From positions 298,213 through 362,212 of the forward strand of contig NZ_JACKVK010000004.1 in NCBI RefSeq assembly GCF_025823185.1: a DNA stretch of 64,000 bases. Reading direction: 5' to 3'. Shown in pieces: positions 34,245-42,699 of the stretch (position 1 is its first letter; every line of letters starts with the position of its first letter). The notes beneath the pieces were generated by a model, which saw only the letters and a list, made by a program, of their open reading frames with translations, did not search any database and had not been told where the DNA came from. The position numbers and the translations under genes are program-made. Source of the DNA: Mycobacterium yunnanensis (GTDB taxonomy: Bacteria > Actinomycetota > Actinomycetes > Mycobacteriales > Mycobacteriaceae).

Positions 34245-34660
34245 GATCGCCCGCCGGCGCCGGTCACCAGGCAGAAGGAGTCGTAGTGATCGGCGGTGTA
34301 GAAGTACTCGGGCGGATCGGTGACCGGTGACCCGCCGGTGACCATCCGTCGGGTCGAACGGTTGGTCGCACCCGGGGTGAGCACCGTGTACTCCCGGTAG
34401 TACCCCCGTGCCTGCGCTGGCAAGTGACCTTCGCGGTTGCCGAACACCACACCGTCGTCGCGGGGATAGCGGAAGGGACCGTCGGAGTGAATGGCCCGGA
34501 CGGTGTCGGCGGCCTCGCGCGGCAAGGTGCTCAGCGGGCACACCGACGTGCCCGACGAATTCGGTGCGGCGGGCGGCGACGCCGGCGAGAGGGCCCAGGC
34601 GACGGCGACGGCGACGAGTCCGCACAGCACGACGAGCACGAGCTTGCCGCGTGTACCCAC
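34241..34660 (-). CDS. Secreted guanyl-specific ribonuclease (RNase Sa/T1-barnase family)
   Basis: 139 residues. A signal peptide or anchor (LVLVVLCGLVAVAVAWALS) is followed by a domain matching Streptomyces RNase Sa: CPLSTLPREAADTVRAIHSD, GPFRYPRDDGVVFGNREGHL, YYREYTVLTPGA. The catalytic residues are in place: E90, R104/R105 and H125 (equivalent to E54, R69 and H85), and C41/C130 match the single RNase Sa disulfide. An insertion of about four residues lies between Arg and His. The GTG at 34660 has GAGAGGAG upstream. It cleaves RNA after G and is paired with barstar downstream. Confidence 0.92.
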   Translation of the reverse strand: MGTRGKLVLVVLCGLVAVAVAWALSPASPPAAPNSSGTSVCPLSTLPREAADTVRAIHSDGPFRYPRDDGVVFGNREGHLPAQARGYYREYTVLTPGATNRSTRRMVTGGSPVTDPPEYFYTADHYDSFCLVTGAGGRS

Positions 34661-34755
34661 CTCGCGCTCCTCTCGATCCCACTGTCCGCCGACTACATCA
34701 TCACCCTGCGGCGCGCCGTGAACCGCGGCCCTCTCCTCGCTGGCATCCTCGCCCC

Positions 34756-35254
34756 ATGGTCGAGGTGGCGCTTGCCGAACCCGGTGCGCTAGGTCCGGCG
34801 GAGTTGGCCGTCGCCGAGGCGCTGGTGCGTTCGGCGTTTGGTGCCGACTTTCGCCCTCACGACTGGCTGCACGGCGTCGACGGAGTTGGTTGGCCGCACC
34901 CTTTGGCACGCTGGACGCGAGTTCTCGACCGGGTACGTCGAGGCCGTCGCCGTCCGCGAGGACCAGCGCGGCCGCGGCTTGGGGCGGCTGGTGATGGACC
35001 ATGCAGAGTCGGTCATCCGTGATCGCTACACGTTGGGTGGGCTCAACGCGGTCCACGCGGCGGTGCCGTTCTACGCCGGGCGCGGCTGGACGCCGTGGGA
35101 GGGCCCGACGGCGGCCGACTCGCCCGGCGGTCTGGTGGACACCTTCGACCGCGACGACCGCATCCTGCTGTTCGGAGCGCCGGCGAATGACGGAACTGGG
35201 CTCGCCAAAGACGTTGCGCTGATTTGTGATTGGCGCATCGGCGACCTCTGGTAG
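34756..35254 (+). pseudogene. aac(2')-I-type aminoglycoside 2'-N-acetyltransferase, broken by an internal deletion
   Basis: The first ~42 codons from the ATG at 34756 read ELAVAEALVRSAFGADFRPH DWLHGVDG, matching the N-terminus of mycobacterial AAC(2')-Ic (GAFAGDFTETDWEHTLGG). The rest of the protein (LWHAGREFSTGYVEAVAVRE, GLGRLVMDHAESVIRDRYTL, FYAGRGWTPWEGP, ICDWRIGDLW) is in a different frame. Between DW and GYVE there are 70 nt where 117 are expected from AAC(2')-Ic, a net loss of 47 nt. This removes about 16 residues (a beta strand before the acetyl-CoA motif) and shifts the frame. The acetyl-CoA loop itself (EDQRGRGLG) survives. No functional enzyme is expected. Confidence 0.8.
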
Positions 35255-35299
35255 CGCACATCGATTCTGCGGCAGTGACTCTCCACGGGATCTCCACAT

Positions 35300-35321
35300 G
35301 ACCTTCACGTAACGGAAGGTC
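35300..35321. promoter_or_regulatory. 22-bp inverted repeat, MerR-like operator
   Basis: GACCTTC-ACGTAACG-GAAGGTC has perfect 7-bp arms around an 8-bp spacer. It lies just upstream of a -10-like CACAGT (35330-35335), itself 6 nt before the ATG at 35342. The CTTCACGTAACG...GAAGG pattern resembles operators bound by MerR-family activators. No MerR gene is in the window. Confidence 0.5.
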
Positions 35322-35341
35322 CGAATCGACACAGTGGTCTC

Positions 35342-35572
35342 ATGACCACCAACGAGTACCTGGCCATCCGTCCGCTCGTCACCGAAACCGCTCTACCCGA
35401 ACCAATTTGGACGCAGACCACCGTCGAGAAACCGGGTAAGCGCGGCTGGTTCTCCTGGGTGTCCCGTCGTGGCGGTCGGGTGCGGCGCGAGGCTGCGCCC
35501 TCGACCCGCCACGCCCGGCGAGAGGACTTCCTCGAACGCGCCGCCATGTCGCGTGAGATGCATCGGCTATGA
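35342..35572 (+). CDS. Small basic hypothetical protein
   Basis: 76 residues, Arg-rich in the second half (KRGWFSWVSRRGGRVRREAA, then RHARREDFLERAAMSREMHR). No membrane segment or known domain. Support for it being real: a leaderless-type -10 (CACAGT) 6 nt before the ATG and a strong palindrome upstream. Function unknown; binding to nucleic acid or an acidic partner is only a guess from composition. Confidence 0.55.
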   Translation: MTTNEYLAIRPLVTETALPEPIWTQTTVEKPGKRGWFSWVSRRGGRVRREAAPSTRHARREDFLERAAMSREMHRL

Positions 35573-36394
35573 CCCAGCGGGAGACCAGGCCCAGTTCTGC
35601 CGCTCGTAGAGCGGCCGGAGCCCGCTTCGCCGCAAGTTGTTCAGCGACGGGTTGACCTCACCGTCGGCGGGCCGGCCGGTCTCCGCCGAAAGCCAGCGAC
35701 AGCCTGCGGCGGCGGCGGCCGCGGCGCGTGCGGCGATGAGTGCCGACTGCGCGCCACGGTTTTGGTGAGTCGGCAGCGTGGCGGTGGCGTTCAGGCTCCC
35801 GACGGTCCCGTGGACGAAGAGGTTGGCGGCCGCGACCATGTCGTCGCCGTCCCAGGCGGCGAAGGGGCGAAACCCCGGATGGGTCAACGCCGCGGCGAAC
35901 ATGTCCGCCAGTCCGTCGGTCGGCATGCCGAAGCCTCGGAGCACCGTCGACGACCACAGGGGGTAGTCGACGGGGTCGACCGCTCGAACGGACAGGTCGG
36001 TGTGATGATGCGTGGCGACGTCGCCGATGTCGCCGACCAGCTTGATCCACGGTGAGGTTGGCGTCAGGCCGTGCCGTCGGCGGATCTCCGACCAGTCCTC
36101 TGGCAGCAGGGAGGGCGCGATCTGAAGGATGGCCCCCGGTGCGTTCTGCACGCGATAGAAGTCGGCCACGTCCGCGACCAGTTCGGCCGTCACGGGTTCG
36201 GTGACCCCGAAGCCGAGCGCCTTGTTCCAGTAGCCGGTGACGTCGTGTCGCATCGCCAGGGCCACGCCGCCGCCGATCCGAGCGGTCGTGATGCCTAGCA
36301 ACCGTGCCGTGGACGGCGTTGCCGCCGACTCGTAGTGGTACATGAATTCCGCCTCGGCGGACTCCACCAGCGGACTGATTTCCTCGGTGTGCAT
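35567..36394 (-). CDS. GNAT family N-acetyltransferase
   Basis: 275 residues. The C-terminal GNAT signature is TATLPTHQNRGAQSALIAAR (QNRGAQ acetyl-CoA loop), followed by GCRWLSAETG and NPSLNNLRRSGLRPLYERQN. The N-terminal half (YHYESAATPSTARLLGITTA, VTGYWNKALGFGV) is typical of a two-part GNAT with a divergent first domain. The ATG at 36394 is chosen because GAGGG lies 5 nt upstream; an ATG at 36406 is in frame. Acceptor unknown. Confidence 0.83.
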   Translation of the reverse strand: MHTEEISPLVESAEAEFMYHYESAATPSTARLLGITTARIGGGVALAMRHDVTGYWNKALGFGVTEPVTAELVADVADFYRVQNAPGAILQIAPSLLPEDWSEIRRRHGLTPTSPWIKLVGDIGDVATHHHTDLSVRAVDPVDYPLWSSTVLRGFGMPTDGLADMFAAALTHPGFRPFAAWDGDDMVAAANLFVHGTVGSLNATATLPTHQNRGAQSALIAARAAAAAAAGCRWLSAETGRPADGEVNPSLNNLRRSGLRPLYERQNWAWSPAGS

Positions 36395-36518
36395 CCTGAC
36401 CCTCATTGTGACGTGGGTCCGCCGCCGTCGGCGGTCCTCACCCAACACGATGCGTGGGAGAGTCGAATGGTTCGATACGGCCAGGAACATCTCGTGCGAC
36501 GTGCGTCACACCGATGCG

Positions 36519-37088
36519 TCAGTCTGTGCTCGTCCACGGTTGGCGGGCGAAGACGCGCTCCACCATCGGACGGAAGAAGTCGAGTGGACGGTGCTCGAAG
36601 TCGGCGTCGAAACAGTTCTGGTCGTACTTCTCGCAGAACTCGACGCAGTCGTCGAACCACTGGTGCCCGCGGTACTTCTCGCGGGCATCGCGCAGGCCGC
36701 CCATGTGGGGTGCGTAGTAGTACTGCTGAAACTCGGGGTGCACCTTGACGATCCACGCCATCCGCTCGGACACGTACGGCGCGACGACGGCTGCGGCGAA
36801 GGCGCCGTGGGCGTGCGGTGCGTAGGTGTCACCCACGTCGTGCAGGAGCGCGGCGACCACGTACCCGTCCGAACGTCCGTCGTCGAGCGCGCGGGTGGCT
36901 GACTGCAGGGAATGGTCGAGTCGGCTGATCGGATAGGCCTGCTGGCCGTCTGCGAGAGCCTCCACCAAGCTGAGCACGCGGGGCACCAGCCCCGAATTGT
37001 TCGCCGCCTCCGCGCGGTCGATGAGGGCATAGTCCTCCGCCGTGCCCTCGGCCATCGTGCGGTAGGTGGCACGCGTCTTGGTGCTCAT
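36519..37088 (-). CDS. HD-domain protein related to PhnZ/MIOX-like diiron oxygenases
   Basis: 189 residues. Metal-ligand pattern: H59 (RLDHSLQ), H83-D84 (ALLHDVGD), H94 (HAHGAFAA), H117 (IVKVHPEFQQ) and a later Asp in KYDQNCFD. The 24-residue spacing from the first His to the HD pair equals that in PhnZ, which oxidatively cleaves hydroxyphosphonates; a hydrolase role cannot be excluded. AGGAG precedes the ATG. Last gene of the long minus-strand operon, 51 bp after the FAD oxidoreductase gene. Confidence 0.75.
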   Translation of the reverse strand: MSTKTRATYRTMAEGTAEDYALIDRAEAANNSGLVPRVLSLVEALADGQQAYPISRLDHSLQSATRALDDGRSDGYVVAALLHDVGDTYAPHAHGAFAAAVVAPYVSERMAWIVKVHPEFQQYYYAPHMGGLRDAREKYRGHQWFDDCVEFCEKYDQNCFDADFEHRPLDFFRPMVERVFARQPWTSTD

Positions 37089-37139
37089 GTCTGACTCCTG
37101 TCGACGAACGTCCCCGTCCACCGTAGTGACTGGGAGGCG

Positions 37140-38525
37140 TTAGTGCCCGCGGCCGGAAACCCGATCGGCGACCGTCGCGATCGGCGAGGTGGTGGGTCGG
37201 CCGCCGAGCTCGGCCCGGTCGGCGGCATAGTACGCCTTGTACATGGCTTGAACGGCGATGTATCGCAACGGTTCCGGCTCCCATTTGCGCACCCGGTGGT
37301 TGACCCACGGCAGCTCGGTGAGCGTCGACGGCTGGTCGAGGATGAGGTCGCGCAGGGTGCGACCGGCGAGGTTGGTGGAGGTGACGCCCGTGCCGACGTA
37401 CCCGCCCGCCCACGCCAAGCCGCTGGAGCGGTCGAGCCCCACGGTCGCCGACCAGTCCCGCGGCACCCCCAACACGCCAGACCACACGTGTTCGATCGCG
37501 GCCTGCGCCGTCGACGGGAAGAAGCGCACCAGGATGTCGCGAAGCAGCCCAACGGTTCTCGGGTCGGTCGCGCCGTCGACGTCGGTGTTCGAACGGTAGC
37601 GGTACGGCGCTCCGCGGCCTCCTATCGCGATGCGGTCGTCGGCGGTTCGCTGGGCGTACATGTAGGCGTGCGCCTGGTCACCGAGCGTTTCGTAGCCGTT
37701 CCAACCAATTTCGTCCCACACGTCGGCCGACAGGGGCTCGGTGACGATCAGCGAGGAGTTCATCGGCAGCCAGGTCCGCCGCAAGCCCTCGATTCGCGCG
37801 GTGAACCCCTCGGTGGCCCGCACCACGGTGCCGGCCGTGACGGTCCCGGCTGCGGTCACCGCCTGGTGGGCGCGAATCTCGGTGACCCTGGTCTGTTCGT
37901 AGATCTCCACGCCCAGCGACTCGACGACCCGGGCCAGCCCAGCGGCGAGTTTCGCCGGATGCAGTCGCGCGCAATGCGGATGCCACATCGCGCCGGTCGT
38001 GCCGCGCACGTTGATCCGCGCGGTCGCCTCGGCCGCACTCAACGATTCGACGTCGGTCATCGGCCAGGTGCGGGCCTCCTCCACCGCGTGTAGCAGGCGG
38101 GCCTGCTGGGCGGCGTTGGTGGCGACGGTGAACTCGCCGCCCTTGACGACGTCACAGTCGACGCCCTCGTCGCGCGTGACGCGGATGACCTCGTCGACCG
38201 TCTCGTTCATGGCGGTCTGCTGGCGGGCCACGGCCTCGCGTCCGTGTGACTTCAGGTATTGGCCGCGGCCGCCGGTGATCTCGTTGGTGAGCCAACCACC
38301 GTTGCGTCCCGAGGCCCCGAACCCCGCGAAGCGTTGCTCCAGCATGACGACGCGCAGGTGAGGCGCCGCCTTCTTCAGGTAGTACGCGGTCCACAGCCCG
38401 GTGTATCCGGCCCCGACGATGCACACGTCGGCCTGAATGGAGCCGGGCAGCGGTGTACGCGGTGGGGTGGCCCCAATGCTGTTCCACCAGAACGACACCT
38501 TGCCGTTGGTCAGTGTGCTGCTCAC
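37140..38525 (-). CDS. FAD-dependent amine oxidoreductase (DAO fold; puuB/aminophosphonate-oxidase-like)
   Basis: 461 residues. The FAD-binding motif DVCIVGAGYTGLWTAYYLKK lies near residue 33, followed by VVMLEQRFAGFGASGRNGGW, the usual DAO-family second FAD contact. C-terminal IEHVWSGVLGVPRDW and LAWAGGYVGTGVTSTNLAGR complete the fold. Relatives oxidise secondary or primary amines (gamma-glutamylputrescine, N-methyl amino acids, aminophosphonates) to an aldehyde or imine, with ammonia and H2O2. It is coupled by a GTGA overlap to the ABC permease gene, so its substrate is probably what the transporter imports. Confidence 0.87.
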   Translation of the reverse strand: MSSTLTNGKVSFWWNSIGATPPRTPLPGSIQADVCIVGAGYTGLWTAYYLKKAAPHLRVVMLEQRFAGFGASGRNGGWLTNEITGGRGQYLKSHGREAVARQQTAMNETVDEVIRVTRDEGVDCDVVKGGEFTVATNAAQQARLLHAVEEARTWPMTDVESLSAAEATARINVRGTTGAMWHPHCARLHPAKLAAGLARVVESLGVEIYEQTRVTEIRAHQAVTAAGTVTAGTVVRATEGFTARIEGLRRTWLPMNSSLIVTEPLSADVWDEIGWNGYETLGDQAHAYMYAQRTADDRIAIGGRGAPYRYRSNTDVDGATDPRTVGLLRDILVRFFPSTAQAAIEHVWSGVLGVPRDWSATVGLDRSSGLAWAGGYVGTGVTSTNLAGRTLRDLILDQPSTLTELPWVNHRVRKWEPEPLRYIAVQAMYKAYYAADRAELGGRPTTSPIATVADRVSGRGH

Positions 38526-39409
38526 TTGCCCACCATCGCACTCGTCAGACCGGCGGCGCCACCGCCGGAGCCCGTCGGGTCCCGTCGCAGTATCAGCGCG
38601 GCGATGCCAAGCGCAATCAGGGTCAAGACGAGCATCATCGTCGACATCGCGGCGATGTCGGGCCGCAAGGACGCCTTGAGCGAGGCGAAGATGTAGACCG
38701 GCCACGGGGTCGAACCGGCCACGGACACGAAGGACGACACGACGGTGTTGTCCAAGCTCAGGGTGAAGGCGAGCAGGGCCCCCGACAGCACCGCCGGCCG
38801 GATCAGCGGCAGCGTGATGTCGGTGAAGCGCCGGATCGGTGTGGCGTAGAGGTCGGCCGCGGCCTCCTCGAGGAACTCGTTCATGCCGGTCATCCTGGCG
38901 CGCACGATGAATGTGACCACGGCGCTGGCAAACAACGAGTTGGCGATGATCAGGCGCACCTGGCCGACGTTGAACGCGGGCAGTCCCCAGTCGACGCCGA
39001 GGGTGACGAACCAGGGGAGCAGGGAGATGGCGGACACGATCTCCGGCGTCACCAGGACCAGTCCGAGGAGGACGAGCAGCCCAGGGGCCCACCAGCCCGG
39101 TCGACGGGTCAGGGCCACCCCGGCGAAGGTCCCCAGAAGGGTGGCGACCACGGCGGTGCCGGTGGCGGTGATCAGCGAGACGGTGATGGCGTTGGTGATT
39201 GCCGGGTTCGACAGGGCGGAGAGGTAGGCGTCGACGCCGAACCCGTCGAAGGTCTGCAGGGTGCGACCGTCGTTGAACGAGAACACCACGATCACCACGA
39301 TCGGGAAGAACAGGAACACCAGCCCCAGGACGCCCCATGCGTTCAGCGCGGCGTCCCCGGGACGGATCCGCTGCCGGCGAACGGGTTTCGCGGTGGGTTC
39401 GACGGTCAT
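38522..39409 (-). CDS. ABC transporter permease (PotC-like)
   Basis: 295 residues, about six membrane helices (WGVLGLVFLFFPIVVIVVFS at the N-terminus). The permease coupling loop is EEAAADLYATPIRRFTDITL, and SLDNTVVSSFVSVAGSTPWP is characteristic of polyamine/Fe-type PotC permeases. The ATG overlaps the TGA of the other permease by one base (TGATG). Works with the three neighbouring transporter genes. Confidence 0.9.
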   Translation of the reverse strand: MTVEPTAKPVRRQRIRPGDAALNAWGVLGLVFLFFPIVVIVVFSFNDGRTLQTFDGFGVDAYLSALSNPAITNAITVSLITATGTAVVATLLGTFAGVALTRRPGWWAPGLLVLLGLVLVTPEIVSAISLLPWFVTLGVDWGLPAFNVGQVRLIIANSLFASAVVTFIVRARMTGMNEFLEEAAADLYATPIRRFTDITLPLIRPAVLSGALLAFTLSLDNTVVSSFVSVAGSTPWPVYIFASLKASLRPDIAAMSTMMLVLTLIALGIAALILRRDPTGSGGGAAGLTSAMVGK

Positions 39410-40365
39410 CACGCGGTCTCCTTCGACGGCAGTTTCAGTGACGTCGCCGCATTGACGACGACGCCGACGATCTTGAGTGCCGCCCCGACCACGGCGCTGG
39501 TGCCGAAGATCGCCAGCATCAGCAGGACGGCCATCGCCGAGCCGAGCGCCCAGTTCTGGGCACTCTGGAACTGCGCGGCCACCATCTGTCCGACCATGCT
39601 GCCGCTGGCCCCGCCGAGCACGGTGGGGGTGATGTAATCGCCCATCAACGGGACGAACACCAGCATCATTCCGGCGGTCACCCCGGGCAGCGCCAGGGGA
39701 ACGGTGACGTGCCAGAACGTGCTCCATGCCGTGCCGCCGAGGTCACGACTCGCCTCGAGCAGCTTCGGGTCGAGACGTTCGAGGGCGACGTAGAGCGGCA
39801 GGATCATCAGCGGCAGGTAGTTGTAGACCACGCCGAGCTGGACGGCCCCCGAGGTGTAGAGCACGTGCAGAGAGCCCTCGGTCAGGTGCGCCCACTGCAG
39901 GACCTTGGACACGAAACCCTCTGGGCTCAGCGATATCTGCCATCCGATGGTGCGCACCAGGAAGTTGGTCCAGTAGGGGATGAGCACGAGTGCCAACACG
40001 ACACCGCGCCACTTGGGGGCGAGTTTGACCGCCATCCAGTAGGCCATCGGGAAGGCGATGAGCAGGCAGAGCACCGTCCCGGTGACCGCGATCTTGAGCG
40101 TGCGGACGAAGATGGCGAGGAAGGCCGGCGACGCGGCCTGGCCGTAGCGATCCAGGGACAGCACGTCGTTGGCGTGGGTGACGTAGATGCCCGGCTTGTA
40201 GCCAAAGCTGTACCAGACCACCAAGCCGAACGGCAGGATGAAGAACAGCAGGATCCAGACGCTGATCGGGAGCGCTCCAAGGCCTTTGGGCATTCGCAGC
40301 CGCCGACCGGGAGGCGCCACGTCGGCAACACCTGGGGGCGCCGCCACCCCTTCGAGGGTGGTCAC
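39409..40365 (-). CDS. ABC transporter permease (PotB-like)
   Basis: 318 residues with six predicted helices. Features: ISVWILLFFILPFGLVVWYS, WTNFLVRTIGWQISLSPEGF, YNYLPLMILPLYVALERLDP and the EAA-type loop LLEASRDLGGTAWSTFWHVT, then GDYITPTVLGGASG. This is the PotB/PhnU-like family. The start GTG overlaps the stop of the substrate-binding-protein gene (GTGA). Confidence 0.9.
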   Translation of the reverse strand: MTTLEGVAAPPGVADVAPPGRRLRMPKGLGALPISVWILLFFILPFGLVVWYSFGYKPGIYVTHANDVLSLDRYGQAASPAFLAIFVRTLKIAVTGTVLCLLIAFPMAYWMAVKLAPKWRGVVLALVLIPYWTNFLVRTIGWQISLSPEGFVSKVLQWAHLTEGSLHVLYTSGAVQLGVVYNYLPLMILPLYVALERLDPKLLEASRDLGGTAWSTFWHVTVPLALPGVTAGMMLVFVPLMGDYITPTVLGGASGSMVGQMVAAQFQSAQNWALGSAMAVLLMLAIFGTSAVVGAALKIVGVVVNAATSLKLPSKETA

Positions 40366-41510
40366 TTGCCCGCCGCGGCCTTGAGCTCGTCGTAGATGCC
40401 GATGATGGTGCCGTCCGCGGACGTCATCTCGCTGTAGACAAGCTTGCTCATGACCGCGTCGTTGATGAAGACCAAGTCGGGACGCTTGATGCCGGCCTTG
40501 GTGGCGGCCTCCTCGATGCCCTGAATCCCCGTGTTGTACCCGATGTAGGTCAATTCCTTGAGAGACACGGTCGGGTCGAGGACGTAGTTGATGAACTCGT
40601 AGGCGGCGTCCTCGTGGGGCGCCCCCTTGACGATCGCCCAGTTGTCCTGCCAGAGGTTCGCACCCTCCGACGGCCAGACCCACTTGTACCGCTCCGGCTC
40701 GGAATTGGCGAGGATGCCAAGGCGGGCGTCGCCGTTCCAGCAGTGGATGAGGGCGCGCGCGGAGGACGAGATGGACGCGTTGGTCGACGACTCGAAGGCC
40801 TGCACGTGGGGCGCGATCTTGTCGATGATGAAGGAGCGATAGGCCGCGATGTGACCGGGGTCGGTGGTGTTCTCGTCGATTCCGTTGGCCCAGAAGTAGG
40901 TGAACGCGACCTCGCCCTGGTCCTCGAGCAGCGACATGCTGCCCGACGCCTCCTTCTGCGCACAGTCGAGGAAGTCGGCCCAGGACTTCAGATCTCGCTT
41001 GACCACCGTGGTGTCGTAGACGTAGCCCGTCGACCCCCAGTCCTTGCAGACGCTGTACTTGTTGCCGGGGTCGAACGAGGTGTTGACGACCTTGGGGGTG
41101 AGGTTCTTCATGTTGGGCAGCTTGGAGTGGTCGAGCTCGGTGAGCAGCCCGCCGGTCGCCATCTGCTGAACCGAGGAATGAGTGGGAACGCAGATGTCGT
41201 AACCGGTGGTGCCCTTGGCCGCACTGAGTTTGGCGATCATCTCGGGGTTGGAGCCATAGGAATCCACGGTGATCTTCGGGCCCTTGGCCGCGGTGAAGTC
41301 GGTAAGGGTCGCGGGGTCGTCGTACTCGCCCCAGGTGTAGATGTTCAGACCGCCGGACGAGGCGCCACCGCCACCGCCCGAGGAGCTGGAACAGGCGGCG
41401 AGGAAGGCACCGGCCCCCAGTGCGGCGGTGCCACCGAGGAAGGCGCGTCGCGACAGCGAGCTCTTCAGCGCATGGGGTACCAGGGCGCGGACGGTGTCAG
41501 GCTGATTCAT
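40362..41510 (-). CDS. Extracellular substrate-binding lipoprotein (PotD/PotF-like), twin-Arg type signal
   Basis: 382 residues. The signal has SRRAFLGGTAALGAGAFLAA followed by the lipobox Cys, so a Tat-exported lipoprotein is likely. The bacterial solute-binding fold is of the spermidine/putrescine group: LNIYTWGEYDDPATLTDFTA, YDICVPTHSSVQQMATGG, LIHCWNGDARLGI and AYEFINYVLDPTVSLKELTY. The ligand could be a polyamine, a betaine-like amine or an aminophosphonate; I cannot tell from sequence. GGAGG precedes the ATG. First gene after a 43-bp gap downstream of the ATPase gene. Confidence 0.88.
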   Translation of the reverse strand: MNQPDTVRALVPHALKSSLSRRAFLGGTAALGAGAFLAACSSSSGGGGGASSGGLNIYTWGEYDDPATLTDFTAAKGPKITVDSYGSNPEMIAKLSAAKGTTGYDICVPTHSSVQQMATGGLLTELDHSKLPNMKNLTPKVVNTSFDPGNKYSVCKDWGSTGYVYDTTVVKRDLKSWADFLDCAQKEASGSMSLLEDQGEVAFTYFWANGIDENTTDPGHIAAYRSFIIDKIAPHVQAFESSTNASISSSARALIHCWNGDARLGILANSEPERYKWVWPSEGANLWQDNWAIVKGAPHEDAAYEFINYVLDPTVSLKELTYIGYNTGIQGIEEAATKAGIKRPDLVFINDAVMSKLVYSEMTSADGTIIGIYDELKAAAGK

Positions 41511-41553
41511 GGTGGGGCCTCCGGATCGGTATGTCGGTGAACGGATTTGGTGT

Positions 41554-42699
41554 CTACGAGGTGAAGATCCGGACGGCGTCCGCCGACCAGGAGCACAGCA
41601 CGGGCGATCCGAGCTCGGTGGGCGGGTTGGCGGCACGGGGTAGTCGGGCGAGCACCTGGTCGTCTTCGCGGGTGTGGACGACCAGCTGCAGGCTGTGGCC
41701 GAGTTCGGAGACGCCGAGCAAGGTGCCGGCGACGGTGTTGACCGCGGTGTCCGTTCTCGACTCCGGTTCGGCGGCGGTCACCACCACCGATTCCGGTCGG
41801 ACGGCGGCACTGACATCGGCGCCGCTGGCGGCGGGTACGTCGCCCTTGGTGGGACGTGAGGAGTACAGCGACAGGCCGTTGGTGCGGACGGTCACGCCGT
41901 CGCCGTCGAACGAGGTGATGGTGCCCGCGAACGAATTCTGGCGGCCGATGAACCCCGCCACGAACGCCGACTCGGGTGCGTCGTATACGCCTGAGGCGGT
42001 GCCGATCTGCTCGATGCGGCCGTCCTTCATCACCGCGACGCGATCGCTCATCGACAGCGCCTCCTCCTGGTCGTGGGTGACGAAGATGAAGGTGGTACCG
42101 AGTTCGTGCTGTAGCAGTTTGAGTTCGACCTGCATCTCCTCGCGGAGCTTGCGGTCGAGCGCGCTCATCGGTTCGTCCAACAGCAGCACCGCGGGCCGGT
42201 TCACCAGCGCCCTGGCCAGGGCGACGCGCTGCTGCTGGCCGCCGGACAGCTGCGCCGGCTTCCTGTCGGCGAAGGCAGTCATCCGGACCATGTCCAGGGC
42301 ACGACTCACGCGATCGGCCATGTCCGACTTCGGCACGCCCGAGCGGCGAAGGCCGTAGGCGACGTTGTCGGCGACCTTCATGTGCGGGAAAAGGGCGTAG
42401 GCCTGGAAGACCGTGTTCACCGGCCGCTTGTGCGGCGGAAGGTTTTCGACGTTTTGCCCGGAGATTTGGATCGACCCGTCGTCGGGGAACTCGAATCCAC
42501 CGATCATTCGCAGCGTGGTGGTCTTGCCGCACCCGCTGGGACCCAGCAGGCTGAGGAACTCTCCAGGGCGCACGTCGAGGCTCAGATCGTCCACCGCGAC
42601 CGCCGAGGCGTAGGTCTTGGTCAGGGAACGCAGTTCGACCGATCCGGCCACCGAACTCGGAGCGGTCTTGGCCGGGGCGGCCACGTCGACGGTGCTCAC
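41554..42699 (-). CDS. ABC transporter ATP-binding protein (PotA-like)
   Basis: 381 residues. Walker [11 protein letters not shown] (near 53), Q-loop [10 protein letters not shown], signature [15 protein letters not shown], Walker [13 protein letters not shown] and H-loop [10 protein letters not shown] are all intact. The C-terminal TOBE-like domain ([30 protein letters not shown]) is typical of PotA/FbpC/PhnT-type ATPases. The start GTG overlaps the amidohydrolase stop (GTGA), linking uptake directly to that enzyme. Confidence 0.9.
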   Translation of the reverse strand: MSTVDVAAPAKTAPSSVAGSVELRSLTKTYASAVAVDDLSLDVRPGEFLSLLGPSGCGKTTTLRMIGGFEFPDDGSIQISGQNVENLPPHKRPVNTVFQAYALFPHMKVADNVAYGLRRSGVPKSDMADRVSRALDMVRMTAFADRKPAQLSGGQQQRVALARALVNRPAVLLLDEPMSALDRKLREEMQVELKLLQHELGTTFIFVTHDQEEALSMSDRVAVMKDGRIEQIGTASGVYDAPESAFVAGFIGRQNSFAGTITSFDGDGVTVRTNGLSLYSSRPTKGDVPAASGADVSAAVRPESVVVTAAEPESRTDTAVNTVAGTLLGVSELGHSLQLVVHTREDDQVLARLPRAANPPTELGSPVLCSWSADAVRIFTS

